A stretch of DNA of 64,000 bases from Actinomycetospora cinnamomea (GTDB lineage Bacteria > Actinomycetota > Actinomycetes > Mycobacteriales > Pseudonocardiaceae), in contig NZ_QEKW01000021.1 in the NCBI RefSeq assembly GCF_003096675.1, positions 1-64,000 on the forward strand, given 5' to 3'. Each line of letters starts with the position of its first letter. The stretch's first letter is position 1. Below, one piece after another: positions 48,926 through 59,023 of the stretch. The notes below the pieces were generated by a model, which searched no databases, was not told where the DNA came from, and saw nothing but the letters and a program-made list of their open reading frames with translations. Both the position numbers and the translations under genes were made by a program.

Positions 48926-49141
48926 ATGGCTGATGCGACGGCGGTGGCGGCAGCGGCGTCCTCGCGCGACCCGGCGACGGGGCTCGCGGCGGTGGCGTCG
49001 CTGCGCAACCTGCTCGAGTCCCTCGAGGAACTGCAGGTGCGCAACGCGCGGGACCAGGGCTGGTCCTGGCAGCAGATCGCCGACGGGCTGTCGGTCAGCC
49101 GGCAGGCGGTGCACAAGAAGTACCGCCGCCACGTGTCCTGA
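48926..49141 (+). CDS. Small helix-turn-helix DNA-binding protein
   Basis: A 71-residue protein: LRNLLESLEELQVRNARDQGWSWQQIADGLSVSRQAVHKKYRRHV, a clear helix-turn-helix in the second half (WSWQQIADGLSVSRQAVHKKY) preceded by a helix that can dimerise. It belongs to a set of small actinobacterial HTH proteins placed before ClpN-domain genes. The twin palindromes at its promoter are its most likely binding sites, so it probably represses its own transcription. ATG with no ribosome site upstream, in line with a leaderless mRNA. Confidence 0.85.
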   Translation: MADATAVAAAASSRDPATGLAAVASLRNLLESLEELQVRNARDQGWSWQQIADGLSVSRQAVHKKYRRHVS

Positions 49142-49166
49142 TCTCCACCGACGGCGGGAGGCCGAC

Positions 49167-49721
49167 GTGTTCGAACGGTTCACCGACCCGGCGCGCCGGG
49201 TCGTGGTGATGGCCCAGGAGGACGCGCGCGAGCGCGCGGACGACCGGATCCGCAGCGAGCACCTGCTGCTTGCGATGTGCCGGGCCGGGGACACCCGCGG
49301 CGCGGCGCTGCTGGCGGAGCGCGGGGTGACCCGGCAGGTCGTCGAGGACGATCTCCGCACCCCCACGGTCCCCGACCGCGACGCCCTCGCCAGCGTCGGC
49401 ATCGACCTCGACGAGGTCCGTGGCCGCGTCGAGGACGCCTTCGGTCCCGGCGCGCTGGAGAACACACGCGCGGCGGGGATGCGGCGTCGTCGGCGCTTCG
49501 GGCACATCCCCTTCGACCGAGGCGCGAAGAAGGTGCTCGAGCTCGCGCTGCGCGAGGCGATCCACCGCGGCGACCGGGCACTCGGGACCGAGCACGTCCT
49601 GCTCGGCATGCTGCACCGCGAGACCGGGCGCGCGGCGACGATCCTGCACGCCCGCGGCCTCGCGCTGCGCGACCTGCGCGCCGCCCTCGACGACGGCGCG
49701 CCGGGGGCCGCGAGCGGGTGA
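49167..49721 (+). CDS. Clp N-terminal (ClpN) repeat protein
   Basis: A 184-residue protein with two Clp-N repeats, the domain that lets ClpC/ClpA chaperones hold adaptors and substrates: FERFTDPARRVVVMAQEDARERADDRIRSEHLLLAMCRAG and the second FDRGAKKVLELALREAIHRGDRALGTEHVLLGMLHRETGRAATILHARGLALRDLRAAL. No ATPase part follows, so it could be a competitor or adaptor of ClpC. GTG with GGGAGG upstream, 25 bases after the HTH gene; the two form an operon. Confidence 0.88.
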   Translation: MFERFTDPARRVVVMAQEDARERADDRIRSEHLLLAMCRAGDTRGAALLAERGVTRQVVEDDLRTPTVPDRDALASVGIDLDEVRGRVEDAFGPGALENTRAAGMRRRRRFGHIPFDRGAKKVLELALREAIHRGDRALGTEHVLLGMLHRETGRAATILHARGLALRDLRAALDDGAPGAASG

Positions 49722-49796
49722 CCGTGTGGTCTCCGGCCACGTGAGCAGTGCGGAGTGTCAGAGCACTCCGAACCGCTCACGTGCGCGAAGCGCACC

Positions 49797-52730
<2,934 letters not shown>

Positions 52731-52794
52731 GACGCCTCCGGCAGCAGGGCGATCAGGGGCCTCACGCGCTGCGGACGTCACCGTCCGTCGCGCG

Positions 52795-53020
52795 GCCTCC
52801 CCCTCTGCCACTGCCCGCCCGTGCGAGCGCCTGAGAGCTTCGCCGGCTGGGCGGGCTCGCCACCGGCTTGCACCATCGGCGGGTGGTCACTCCGGGGAGC
52901 GGCCACCACTTTCCAGAGGTCGTCTCCTCCGCGCGGTCGGGTTGCCTGAGAGGTTCCGGGGAGGAGTTGCTCCTTCGGCGCCTGCGCCCAGAGGCTTCTG
53001 TGTGCAGGTCTCTCCCGCGC
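52795..53020 (-). promoter_or_regulatory. Tandem glycine riboswitch upstream of gcvP
   Basis: On the minus strand two glycine aptamers lie in series. Aptamer 1 (about 53020-52909) has GGGAGAGACC, GCCGAAGGAGCAA, CTCTCAGGCAA and ends CCTCTGGAAAG. Aptamer 2 (about 52905-52795) has GCCGATGGTGCAAGCC, GCTCTCAGGC and GGCAGAGGGGGAGG. Both contain the conserved CTCTCAGGC. It leads to gcvP about 65 bases further on; no clear terminator stem is seen, so control may be at translation or by Rho. Confidence 0.93.
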
Positions 53021-53042
53021 GGTGTCCAAGAACGACGCGCTG

Positions 53043-53048
53043 AGGATA
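53043..53048 (-). promoter_or_regulatory. -10 element TATCCT of the gcvP riboswitch transcript
   Basis: Minus-strand TATCCT with a start point near 53036, about 15 bases before aptamer 1. The -35 region is not clear. Confidence 0.45.
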
Positions 53049-53100
53049 GCGCAGCGACCGGCCCGGCCCCAGGACCTGAGTGGCCCCGGTCACGCCCGCG

Positions 53101-53718
53101 TCAGCCGGCGGACCGGGCTCCCCGGGCACGGCGGGACGCGAGCTCGTCCTCCGGCGCGTGGTCGACCACGGCGGCGTCGGCCCGCTCGGCCGGGAACCGG
53201 GAGATGGTGCCGGAGATCTCGCGCATGGCGCCGCCGACCGCGATGCCGAACACACCCTGGCCGCCCTGGAGCAGGTCGACGACCTCCTCGGGCGAGGTGC
53301 ACTCGTAGACCGTGACGCCGTCGGAGAACAAGGTGATGCGCGCGAGGTCGCGCACGCCGTGGCGACGCAGCTGCTCGACGGCGACGCGGATGTTGTTCAG
53401 CGAGACGCCGGTGTCGAGGAGGTTCTTGACCACCTTGAGCACCGCGAGGTCCTTGAAGGAGTACAGCCGCTGGGAGCCCGATCCGGTGGCGGTGCGGATG
53501 CTGGGGACGACGAGCTTCGTGCGCGCCCAGTAGTCGAGCTGCCGGTAGGTGATGCCGACGATCTGGCAGGCGGCCGGGCCGCGGTAGCCGACGACCTCGT
53601 CCATGCCCGGGACCGCGTCACCGAAGACCTGGTCGTCGAACAGCGATCCCTGCTCACCCTCGGGGCCGAGGGGGTCGAGCTCGGGGCCGGGGGGACCGCC
53701 GTCCTGACCACCGCTCAC
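53101..53718 (-). CDS. MerR family regulator (Rv1830-like)
   Basis: A 205-residue MerR-like regulator: VGYRGPAACQIVGITYRQLDYWARTKLVVPSIRTATGSGSQRLYSFKDLAVLKVVKNLLDTGVSLNNIRVAVEQLRRHGV gives the winged HTH and dimer helix, followed by a small domain VYECTSPEEVVDLLQGGQGVFGIAVGGAMREI. Order with the bifunctional nuclease and FtsR matches Rv1828-Rv1830. GTG at 53718 (VSGGQDGG) is chosen; an earlier start is possible. A 23-bp palindrome lies 78 bp before it. Targets in this organism unknown. Confidence 0.88.
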   Translation of the reverse strand: MSGGQDGGPPGPELDPLGPEGEQGSLFDDQVFGDAVPGMDEVVGYRGPAACQIVGITYRQLDYWARTKLVVPSIRTATGSGSQRLYSFKDLAVLKVVKNLLDTGVSLNNIRVAVEQLRRHGVRDLARITLFSDGVTVYECTSPEEVVDLLQGGQGVFGIAVGGAMREISGTISRFPAERADAAVVDHAPEDELASRRARGARSAG

Positions 53719-53795
53719 CGATTGCCTCCCTCGTGCCGTTGTGACGCCGACGGTACGAGCGGCGGAGATGGGGGTCAACGCGACGCGCGGCGACT

Positions 53796-53818
53796 CTCGA
53801 CCTCAACTTGAGGCTGAG
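53796..53818. promoter_or_regulatory. 23-bp palindrome with CCTCAA-C-TTGAGG core, MerR-type operator
   Basis: An inverted repeat with arms CTCgaCCTCAA and TTGAGGctGAG (two mismatched positions) in the 119-bp gap between the MerR gene and the bifunctional nuclease. It is the best candidate for autoregulation by the Rv1830-like protein. Confidence 0.5.
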
Positions 53819-53837
53819 ACTAGCGAACGCTGCGTGA

Positions 53838-54311
53838 CTAGGTGTCGGCACCCCGGAAGTCCTCGGGAGAGACGCTGTCGAGGAACTCGCGGAACTTCTC
53901 GACCTCGTCCTCCTGCTCGTCGGGGATGACGAGCCCGGCCTCGGAGAGCACGCCCTCCTCGGCGTGGATGGGCACGCCGACGCGCAGGGCGAGGGCCACC
54001 GAGTCGCTGGGGCGGGCGGAGACGCGCACGTCGCCGTCGAACACCAGCTCGGCGTAGAAGGTGCCCTCCTGCAGGTCGATGATCCGGACCTGCTCGAGAC
54101 GGCGGTCGAGCGCGCCGAGCACGTCCTTGAGCAGGTCGTGCGTCAGGGGACGGGCCGGCTTGACGCCCTGCTGCTCGAGGGCGATGGCGGTGGCCTCGAC
54201 CGAGCCGATCCAGATCGGCAGGTAGCGGTCTCCCTCGGCCTCCCGCAGGAGGAGGATCGGCTGGTTCGCGGGGAGCTCGACCCGAACACCCACGACACGC
54301 ATCTCGCTCAT
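53838..54311 (-). CDS. Bifunctional nuclease family protein (DUF151)
   Basis: A 157-residue protein of the BFN family, reported to have DNase and RNase activity in plants and bacteria: MRVVGVRVELPANQPILLLREAEGDRYLPIWIGSVEATAIALEQQGVKPARPLTHDLLKDVLGALDRRLEQVRIIDLQEGTFYAELVFDG and ARPSDSVALALRVGVPIHAEEGVL. In M. tuberculosis the ortholog is Rv1829. ATG at 54311. A TAGCGT -10 lies near 54357-54362. Biological role unclear. Confidence 0.92.
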   Translation of the reverse strand: MSEMRVVGVRVELPANQPILLLREAEGDRYLPIWIGSVEATAIALEQQGVKPARPLTHDLLKDVLGALDRRLEQVRIIDLQEGTFYAELVFDGDVRVSARPSDSVALALRVGVPIHAEEGVLSEAGLVIPDEQEDEVEKFREFLDSVSPEDFRGADT

Positions 54312-54356
54312 GCGACTCGCCCTCCTCGTGTGGTCGAGCTCGGCCGACGGATCGAG

Positions 54357-54362
54357 ACGCTA
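54357..54362 (-). promoter_or_regulatory. -10 element TAGCGT of the bifunctional nuclease gene
   Basis: Minus-strand TAGCGT, about 45 bases before the ATG at 54311. Confidence 0.35.
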
Positions 54363-54480
54363 CACGCTCGGCACCCCCCGTGCGCGCGGCCGAAAGGGCT
54401 CCCGCGGGCGCGTCGCCCAGCGGCCGCGGGCGTGCGTGAAGGGTGCGTGACGCGGCCGGGTCGGCGGTGTTCCGGGCGCG

Positions 54481-55359
54481 TCAGCGGCGCAGGCCGTGGC
54501 GCAGCCCGGCGCCGACGAGCAGGGCGTGCAGTCGCCCCGAGAGCGCGGCGAGCTCGGCGGACAGCTCCTCGGCCCGGCGCGCCGCCTCCGGCCCGCGGCT
54601 GCGGGCGACGGGGGTGACGAGCTGGGCGAGCAGCCCGACCTCGCGGTCCGCGCTGGCCCGGGCCGAGCGCAGCAGCCGCGGCTCGACACCGAGGCGCGCC
54701 AGGGACGCCGCGGTGCGGGCGACGAGCACGTCCTCGGGCTCGAAGCGCCCGTCGGCGTCGGGGCGCAGGATGCCGTGGTGCTCGAGGCCGTCGAGCAGCG
54801 CGGCGTCCACACCGTCCTCGGCGAGCAGCACGTCGCGCCCGACCGTGTCGGCGCGGTCGCCCCGCGCCCCGTCGGGGTCGTCGTCGGGCTCGACGCGATC
54901 GGCCACCGAGGCCAGGCTGCGCACCCGCGCGGTCGCCGCCGCCGACGGCCCGCCGGCCCCCGGACGGGGACCCGACGGCCCGCCCGGACCCCCGGGGCCA
55001 CCGGTGTCGGCCGCGGGCCCGCCGGGGAGGACGGCGTCCGCCCCCTCCCCCGGCAGCGCCGGCGCACCGCCCGCGGAGCCCGAGGGGTCGCGGTCGAACT
55101 CCTCGAGCTTGGCCCGGATGACCTTGAGCGGCAGGTAGTGGTCGCGCTGCGCGGAGAGCACGAAGCGCAGGCGTGCGACGTCGGCGTGGGAGAACTGGCG
55201 GTAGCCCGCCGGGGTACGGGCCGGCCGGATCAGGCCCTCGGACTCGAGGAACCGGATCTTGGAGATCGTGATCTCCGGGAAGTCGGCCCGCAGCGCGTCG
55301 AGCACCGAGCCGATCGAGAGGGGGGATCCCCCCGGCTCCGACAGCCCGGCCGCGGTCAC
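54481..55359 (-). CDS. ftsR: FtsR-like MerR transcription factor (Rv1828 type)
   Basis: A 292-residue regulator: LSIGSVLDALRADFPEITISKIRFLESEGLIRPARTPAGYRQFSHADVARLRFVLSAQRDHYLPLKVIRAKLEEFDRD, the winged HTH found in Rv1828/FtsR, which in corynebacteria activates ftsZ. A Gly/Pro-rich linker of about 60 residues separates it from a C-terminal domain that is distantly MerR-like. The GTG overlaps the end of garA by 4 bases. The unusually long linker is specific to this copy. Its control of cell division here is inferred from orthologs. Confidence 0.87.
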   Translation of the reverse strand: MTAAGLSEPGGSPLSIGSVLDALRADFPEITISKIRFLESEGLIRPARTPAGYRQFSHADVARLRFVLSAQRDHYLPLKVIRAKLEEFDRDPSGSAGGAPALPGEGADAVLPGGPAADTGGPGGPGGPSGPRPGAGGPSAAATARVRSLASVADRVEPDDDPDGARGDRADTVGRDVLLAEDGVDAALLDGLEHHGILRPDADGRFEPEDVLVARTAASLARLGVEPRLLRSARASADREVGLLAQLVTPVARSRGPEAARRAEELSAELAALSGRLHALLVGAGLRHGLRR

Positions 55360-55817
55360 TCCAGCCCCGCCCCCGCGGACCCGCCTTCGCGCGGGCCGGT
55401 GAGGAAGACGAGACGGAACTTGCCGATCTGCACCTCGTCGCCGTTGGCGAGCACCGCGGTGTCGACGGGCTCGCGGTTGACGTAGGTGCCGTTGAGGCTG
55501 CCGACGTCGACGACCACGAACTCCGCACCGTCACGGCGGAACTCCGCGTGCCGGCGGGAGACGGTGACGTCGTCGAGGAAGATGTCCGAGTCGGGGTGCC
55601 GGCCGGCGCTCGTGGTGTCGCGGTCGAGCAGGAAGCGCGATCCCGCGTTCGGGCCGCGCTTGACCACCAGCAGCGCCGAGCCGGCGGGCAGCGAGTCGAC
55701 ACCGGAGACCGGGGCGCCGCGCGACTCCGTCTCGGACTCGGCCAGGAAGTCGGCCCGGAAGACCGACGTCGTCTCGCCCTGACGCTCGGGGGGGACCGGG
55801 GGACCGCCTGTGCTCAC
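55356..55817 (-). CDS. garA: FHA-domain regulator GarA/OdhI
   Basis: A small phosphoprotein that, when unphosphorylated, inhibits 2-oxoglutarate dehydrogenase and glutamate dehydrogenase in actinobacteria. The 153-residue protein has the phosphorylation motif ETTSVF with T16 and T17 (targets of PknB/PknG-type kinases), then an FHA domain: GSRFLLDRDTTSAGRHPDSDIFLDDVTVSRRHAEFRRDG...VVDVGSLNGTYVNREPVDTAVLANGDEVQIGKFRLVF, with the phosphothreonine-binding Arg, Ser and Asn. The link to gcvH and gcvP nearby fits nitrogen and glutamate control. Confidence 0.95.
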   Translation of the reverse strand: MSTGGPPVPPERQGETTSVFRADFLAESETESRGAPVSGVDSLPAGSALLVVKRGPNAGSRFLLDRDTTSAGRHPDSDIFLDDVTVSRRHAEFRRDGAEFVVVDVGSLNGTYVNREPVDTAVLANGDEVQIGKFRLVFLTGPREGGSAGAGLE

Positions 55818-56064
55818 CGTGCTCCTCCGTCGTGTCGTGCTCGGTCTCGTGCTCGGTCGAGGCGTCCCGTCCGCCCCGTCGGACCCGCGGGGCCCGGTCC
55901 CGGGCCCCGCTCGCCGACCGCGGTGACGGATCGTCGCGAGGTGGCCGTCACGGTACCGGTCCCCGTCACGGGGTCGAGGCCCTCCCCACCCACCGTGAGC
56001 GGGGCGGCCCGTGCCGTGGCGGAGCGTGTGGACACGCCCTCACGACGGGCTCGGGCGGCGACCC

Positions 56065-56454
56065 TCAGGAACCCTCGACGAGCTGCTGGTACGCGTCGGC
56101 GTCGAGCAGCTCGGACACCGCGTCCGCCCGCGGCACCCGGATCTCCATCATCCAGCCCGAGCCGTACGGGTCGGAGTTGATGAGCTCGGGAGTCTCGCTG
56201 AGCGCGTCGTTGACCCCGATGACCTCCCCGTCGAGCGGGGCGTAGATCTCGGAGACCGACTTCGTCGACTCGACCTCGGCGATCGACTCGCCGGAGGTGA
56301 TCGACGCGCCGACCGTCGGCAGCGCGACGTACACGACGTCGCCGAGCTGGTCCTGGGCGTAGTCGGTGATGCCGACCCGGACGACCGTCGGGTCGCCCTC
56401 GCGGGCCGTGACCCACTCGTGCTCGGCGGTGTAGCGCAGGCCCTCGGGGACCAC
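56065..56454 (-). CDS. gcvH: Glycine cleavage system H protein GcvH
   Basis: The lipoyl carrier of the glycine cleavage system. The 129-residue protein has the standard lipoyl fold: LRYTAEHEWV, VRVGITDYAQDQLGDVVYVALPTVGASI, and the lipoylated lysine K65 in VESTKSVSEIYAPLDGEVIGVN. GTG at 56454 follows the promoter region. It lies 4 kb from gcvP, next to pgsA and 247 bp after garA, as in Rv1826. The 247-bp gap to garA holds nothing I can identify. Confidence 0.96.
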   Translation of the reverse strand: MVPEGLRYTAEHEWVTAREGDPTVVRVGITDYAQDQLGDVVYVALPTVGASITSGESIAEVESTKSVSEIYAPLDGEVIGVNDALSETPELINSDPYGSGWMMEIRVPRADAVSELLDADAYQQLVEGS

Positions 56455-56504
56455 GGGCGGCTCCTCACGTCGTTGAGTTACTGCTGCGTTCGGGCGGCGG
56501 CAGG

Positions 56505-57089
56505 CTAGCGGGCCGGTGCCGCGACCGGCGAGCGCACGAGCTGGATCAGGTAGAGCGTGCCCGACCACAGGTGCAGCGCGATCCCCCACGCCGTGAAGGC
56601 GTAGGCGAACGGGCGGGCGAGGTCGGCGCCCGCCCAGTCCATCTGGGCGAGCAGGAGCAGCGGGAACGCGTAGAGCAGGTTCAGCGTCGCCGCCTTGCCG
56701 ATGTAGAGCACCGGGAACGCGAGGTAGCCCTTGCGCCGCAGCAGCGGCAGCGCCGCAGAGACCACGACGTCCCGACCGATGATCAGGACGACCACCCACC
56801 ACGGCACGATCCCGCGGACGAGGAACGCGGCGAGCGCGGCGACGGTGTAGAGCCGGTCGGCGAGCGGGTCGAGCAGCTCGCCGAGCCGGCTGTACTGATC
56901 GAGGGCGCGGGCGATGCGCCCGTCGAGCCAGTCGGTGACTCCGCTCGCGACCAGCACGATCAGCGCCCAGCCGTCGGCCCGCGGGCCGAGCAGCAGCCAC
57001 AGGAACAGCGGCACGCCGGCGAGGCGCACGAGGCTCAGCGCGTTGGGCACGGTGAGCCAGCGCTCGCCGGCGAGCTCGCGGAGGGTCAC
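56505..57089 (-). CDS. pgsA: CDP-alcohol phosphatidyltransferase (PgsA-like)
   Basis: Transfers a phosphatidyl group from CDP-diacylglycerol to an alcohol, such as glycerol-3-phosphate, in the membrane. The 194-residue protein has the family motif DG(x)2AR(x)8G(x)3D(x)3D in SGVTDWLDGRIARALDQYSRLGELLDPLADR, and about five to six membrane helices. The N-terminus VPNALSLVRLAGVPLFLWLL is typical. It matches Rv1822 (pgsA2) in place; the intervening Rv1823-1825 genes are missing here. Exact acceptor alcohol is inferred from the family. Confidence 0.9.
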   Translation of the reverse strand: MTLRELAGERWLTVPNALSLVRLAGVPLFLWLLLGPRADGWALIVLVASGVTDWLDGRIARALDQYSRLGELLDPLADRLYTVAALAAFLVRGIVPWWVVVLIIGRDVVVSAALPLLRRKGYLAFPVLYIGKAATLNLLYAFPLLLLAQMDWAGADLARPFAYAFTAWGIALHLWSGTLYLIQLVRSPVAAPAR

Positions 57090-57118
57090 GGCGGGCAGTA
57101 TCCCCGCCCGCCGTGGGC

Positions 57119-57868
57119 TCAGCGCGCCGTCCAGCCCATGTCCATCGTCACCGGCGAGCCGGTGAACGTGGAGCCGGCGGGGGTGTTGAGGAACGCGACG
57201 ACGTCGGCGACCTCCGACGGCTCGATCAGCCGCTTGCGGGCGTGCGGGGTGAGGATGACCTCCTCGATCACCCGGTCCTCACTGATCCCGTGGGCGCGCG
57301 CCTGGTCGGCGATCTGCTTCTCCACCAACGGGGTGCGGACGTAACCCGGGCACACCGCGGTCGCGGTGATCCCGTCCTCGGCGCCCTCGAGCGCGAGCGT
57401 CTTCACCAGCCCCAGCACGCCGTGCTTGGCCGAGACGTAGCCGGCCTTGTACGGCGAGGCGGCGAGCGCGTGCGCCGAGGCGATCGCGATGAACCGCCCG
57501 CCCTCCGGCGCCGCGCGCAGGGACGGCCAGGCGTACTTCGCCAGGAGGAACGGGCTGCTCAGCAGGATGGCGAGCAGGGCGTCCCACCGGTCCTCGTCGA
57601 AGTCGGCCACCGGCGAGACGTGCTGGAAGCCGGCGTTGGCCACGACCAGGTCGAGGCGCCCGAAGTGCTCCAGCGCCGTGTCGACGGCCGCCCTGTTGCC
57701 CTCGCGCGTGGTCAGGTCGGCGCCCAGAGAAGGTCCGGGAAGCGTCTCATCGGCCTTGAGGTCCACGCCCAGCACCGACCACCCGTCGCCGTGGAGCCGG
57801 TCCACGATCGCCCGGCCGATCCCGCTGCCCGATCCGGTCACCACCGCTGCTCGCTGCTCGTTCGCCAT
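57119..57868 (-). CDS. 3-hydroxybutyrate dehydrogenase (SDR)
   Basis: Oxidises 3-hydroxybutyrate to acetoacetate with NAD. The 249-residue SDR has VVTGSGSGIGRAIVDRLHGDGWSVLGVDLKAD (NAD-binding with Asp), NAGFQHVSPVADFDEDRWDALLAILLSSPFLLAKYAWPSL, the catalytic Ser-Tyr-Lys in ASAHALAASPYKAGYVSAKHG, and VCPGYVRTPLVEKQI, as in D-3-hydroxybutyrate dehydrogenases. ATG at 57868 has TACGGT six bases upstream. It links in theory to the PHB-depolymerase-type esterase far away, but the two are not neighbours. Confidence 0.88.
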   Translation of the reverse strand: MANEQRAAVVTGSGSGIGRAIVDRLHGDGWSVLGVDLKADETLPGPSLGADLTTREGNRAAVDTALEHFGRLDLVVANAGFQHVSPVADFDEDRWDALLAILLSSPFLLAKYAWPSLRAAPEGGRFIAIASAHALAASPYKAGYVSAKHGVLGLVKTLALEGAEDGITATAVCPGYVRTPLVEKQIADQARAHGISEDRVIEEVILTPHARKRLIEPSEVADVVAFLNTPAGSTFTGSPVTMDMGWTAR

Positions 57869-57874
57869 GCCCCG

Positions 57875-57884
57875 ACCGTAGGCT
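57875..57884. promoter_or_regulatory. Overlapping divergent -10 elements (ACCGTAGGCT)
   Basis: The plus strand reads TAGGCT (57879-57884), 8 bases before GTG 57893. The minus strand reads TACGGT (57880-57875), 6 bases before ATG 57868. Both share the central TA, so polymerase cannot open both at once. Confidence 0.55.
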
Positions 57885-57892
57885 CTCCCGCC

Positions 57893-59023
57893 GTGATCGC
57901 ACCTGTCAGCGGCCCCGCCCTGGGGCTGCCGGCCCACCCCGCTCCCCCGGTGTCCGACGTCCGGCGCCTCGCCGTGCTGCGCGCGAACGGGCTCGGCGAC
58001 TACGTCGTCGCCGAGCCGGCCCTGTCCGCGCTGCGCGCGGCCTACCCGGACGCGGAGCTGACGCTGCTCGGCGCCAAGCACCACGTCGGCCTGCTCGAGG
58101 GCCGGCCGTCGCCGGTGGACCGCGTCGTCACCGTGCCCCTCGTCCCCGGGGTGCGGGTCGGCCCCGAACCGGACGCGAGCGAGGACGAGGTCGAGGCCTG
58201 GTGCGCGCAGCGGCGTGCGGAGCGCTACGACCTGGCCGTGCAGCTGCACGGCGGCGGGCGGAACTCCAACAAGCTGCTGCTGCGCCTCGGCGCCCGGGTC
58301 ACGGTGGGCGCCGCGACCCCCGACGCGCCCCGCCCCGACCGCTGGGTGCCCTACTGGCCCTACCAGCACGACACCATCCGCTGGCTGGAGGTCGCCGCCG
58401 CGGCCGGGGCCACGCCGACACGGGTGGAGCCTCGGGTGGAGGTGACGCCCGCCGACCTCGAGGCCTCGCACGCCGTGGTGCCCCCCGGGGACGCGCCGCT
58501 GCTCGTCGTCCACCCCGGTGCCACCGACGCCCGCCGCTGCTACCCCGAGGAGCGCCTGGGCGACATCGCGCAGGACCTCGCCGGCCGCGGCGCCCGCGTC
58601 GTCGTCGCGGGTGGGCCGAGCGAGGCCGAGCGCGTCGCCCGGGTGGTCGCGGGGATGCGCGCCGAGCCGGAGACCGCGGTCGGCACGCTCGACCTGCCCG
58701 CCCTGGTCGGGCTGCTCTCCCGGGCGACGATGGTGCTGGGCAACGACTCGGGGCCCCGGCACCTCGCGGCCGCGGTCGGCACGCCGACGGTCGCCGTGTT
58801 CACCTATGCCAACCTCGCCGACGTCGCCCCGCTGACCCGCGTGTGGCACCGCGTGCTCGTCTCGTGGCGCGGCGGCTGCCAGGTGTGCGGGCTGCGCGTG
58901 CTCGAGGGCTGGTGCGGCCACGGGGCGAGCGCCACCCACGACGTGGACCTCGAGGAGGTCCGCGATGCGGCCGTCGACCTGTGGGGGCAATCGATAGGGA
59001 GCACGCCGATAGGGCTCACGTGA
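57893..59023 (+). CDS. Glycosyltransferase family 9 (heptosyltransferase-like)
   Basis: A 376-residue GT-B enzyme: VRRLAVLRANGLGDYVVAEPALSALRAAYPDAELTLLGAKHHVGLLEG at the start, LAVQLHGGGRNSNKLLLRLGAR, HPGATDARRCYPEERLGDIAQDLAGRGARVVVAGGPSEAERV, and LVGLLSRATMVLGNDSGPRHLAAAVGTPTVAVFTYANLADVAPL. These match ADP-heptose-type transferases. In Gram-positive actinobacteria the acceptor is not LPS and is unknown. A TAGGCT lies 8 bases before the GTG. Overlaps the end of selD by 8 bases, convergent. Confidence 0.9.
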   Translation: MIAPVSGPALGLPAHPAPPVSDVRRLAVLRANGLGDYVVAEPALSALRAAYPDAELTLLGAKHHVGLLEGRPSPVDRVVTVPLVPGVRVGPEPDASEDEVEAWCAQRRAERYDLAVQLHGGGRNSNKLLLRLGARVTVGAATPDAPRPDRWVPYWPYQHDTIRWLEVAAAAGATPTRVEPRVEVTPADLEASHAVVPPGDAPLLVVHPGATDARRCYPEERLGDIAQDLAGRGARVVVAGGPSEAERVARVVAGMRAEPETAVGTLDLPALVGLLSRATMVLGNDSGPRHLAAAVGTPTVAVFTYANLADVAPLTRVWHRVLVSWRGGCQVCGLRVLEGWCGHGASATHDVDLEEVRDAAVDLWGQSIGSTPIGLT

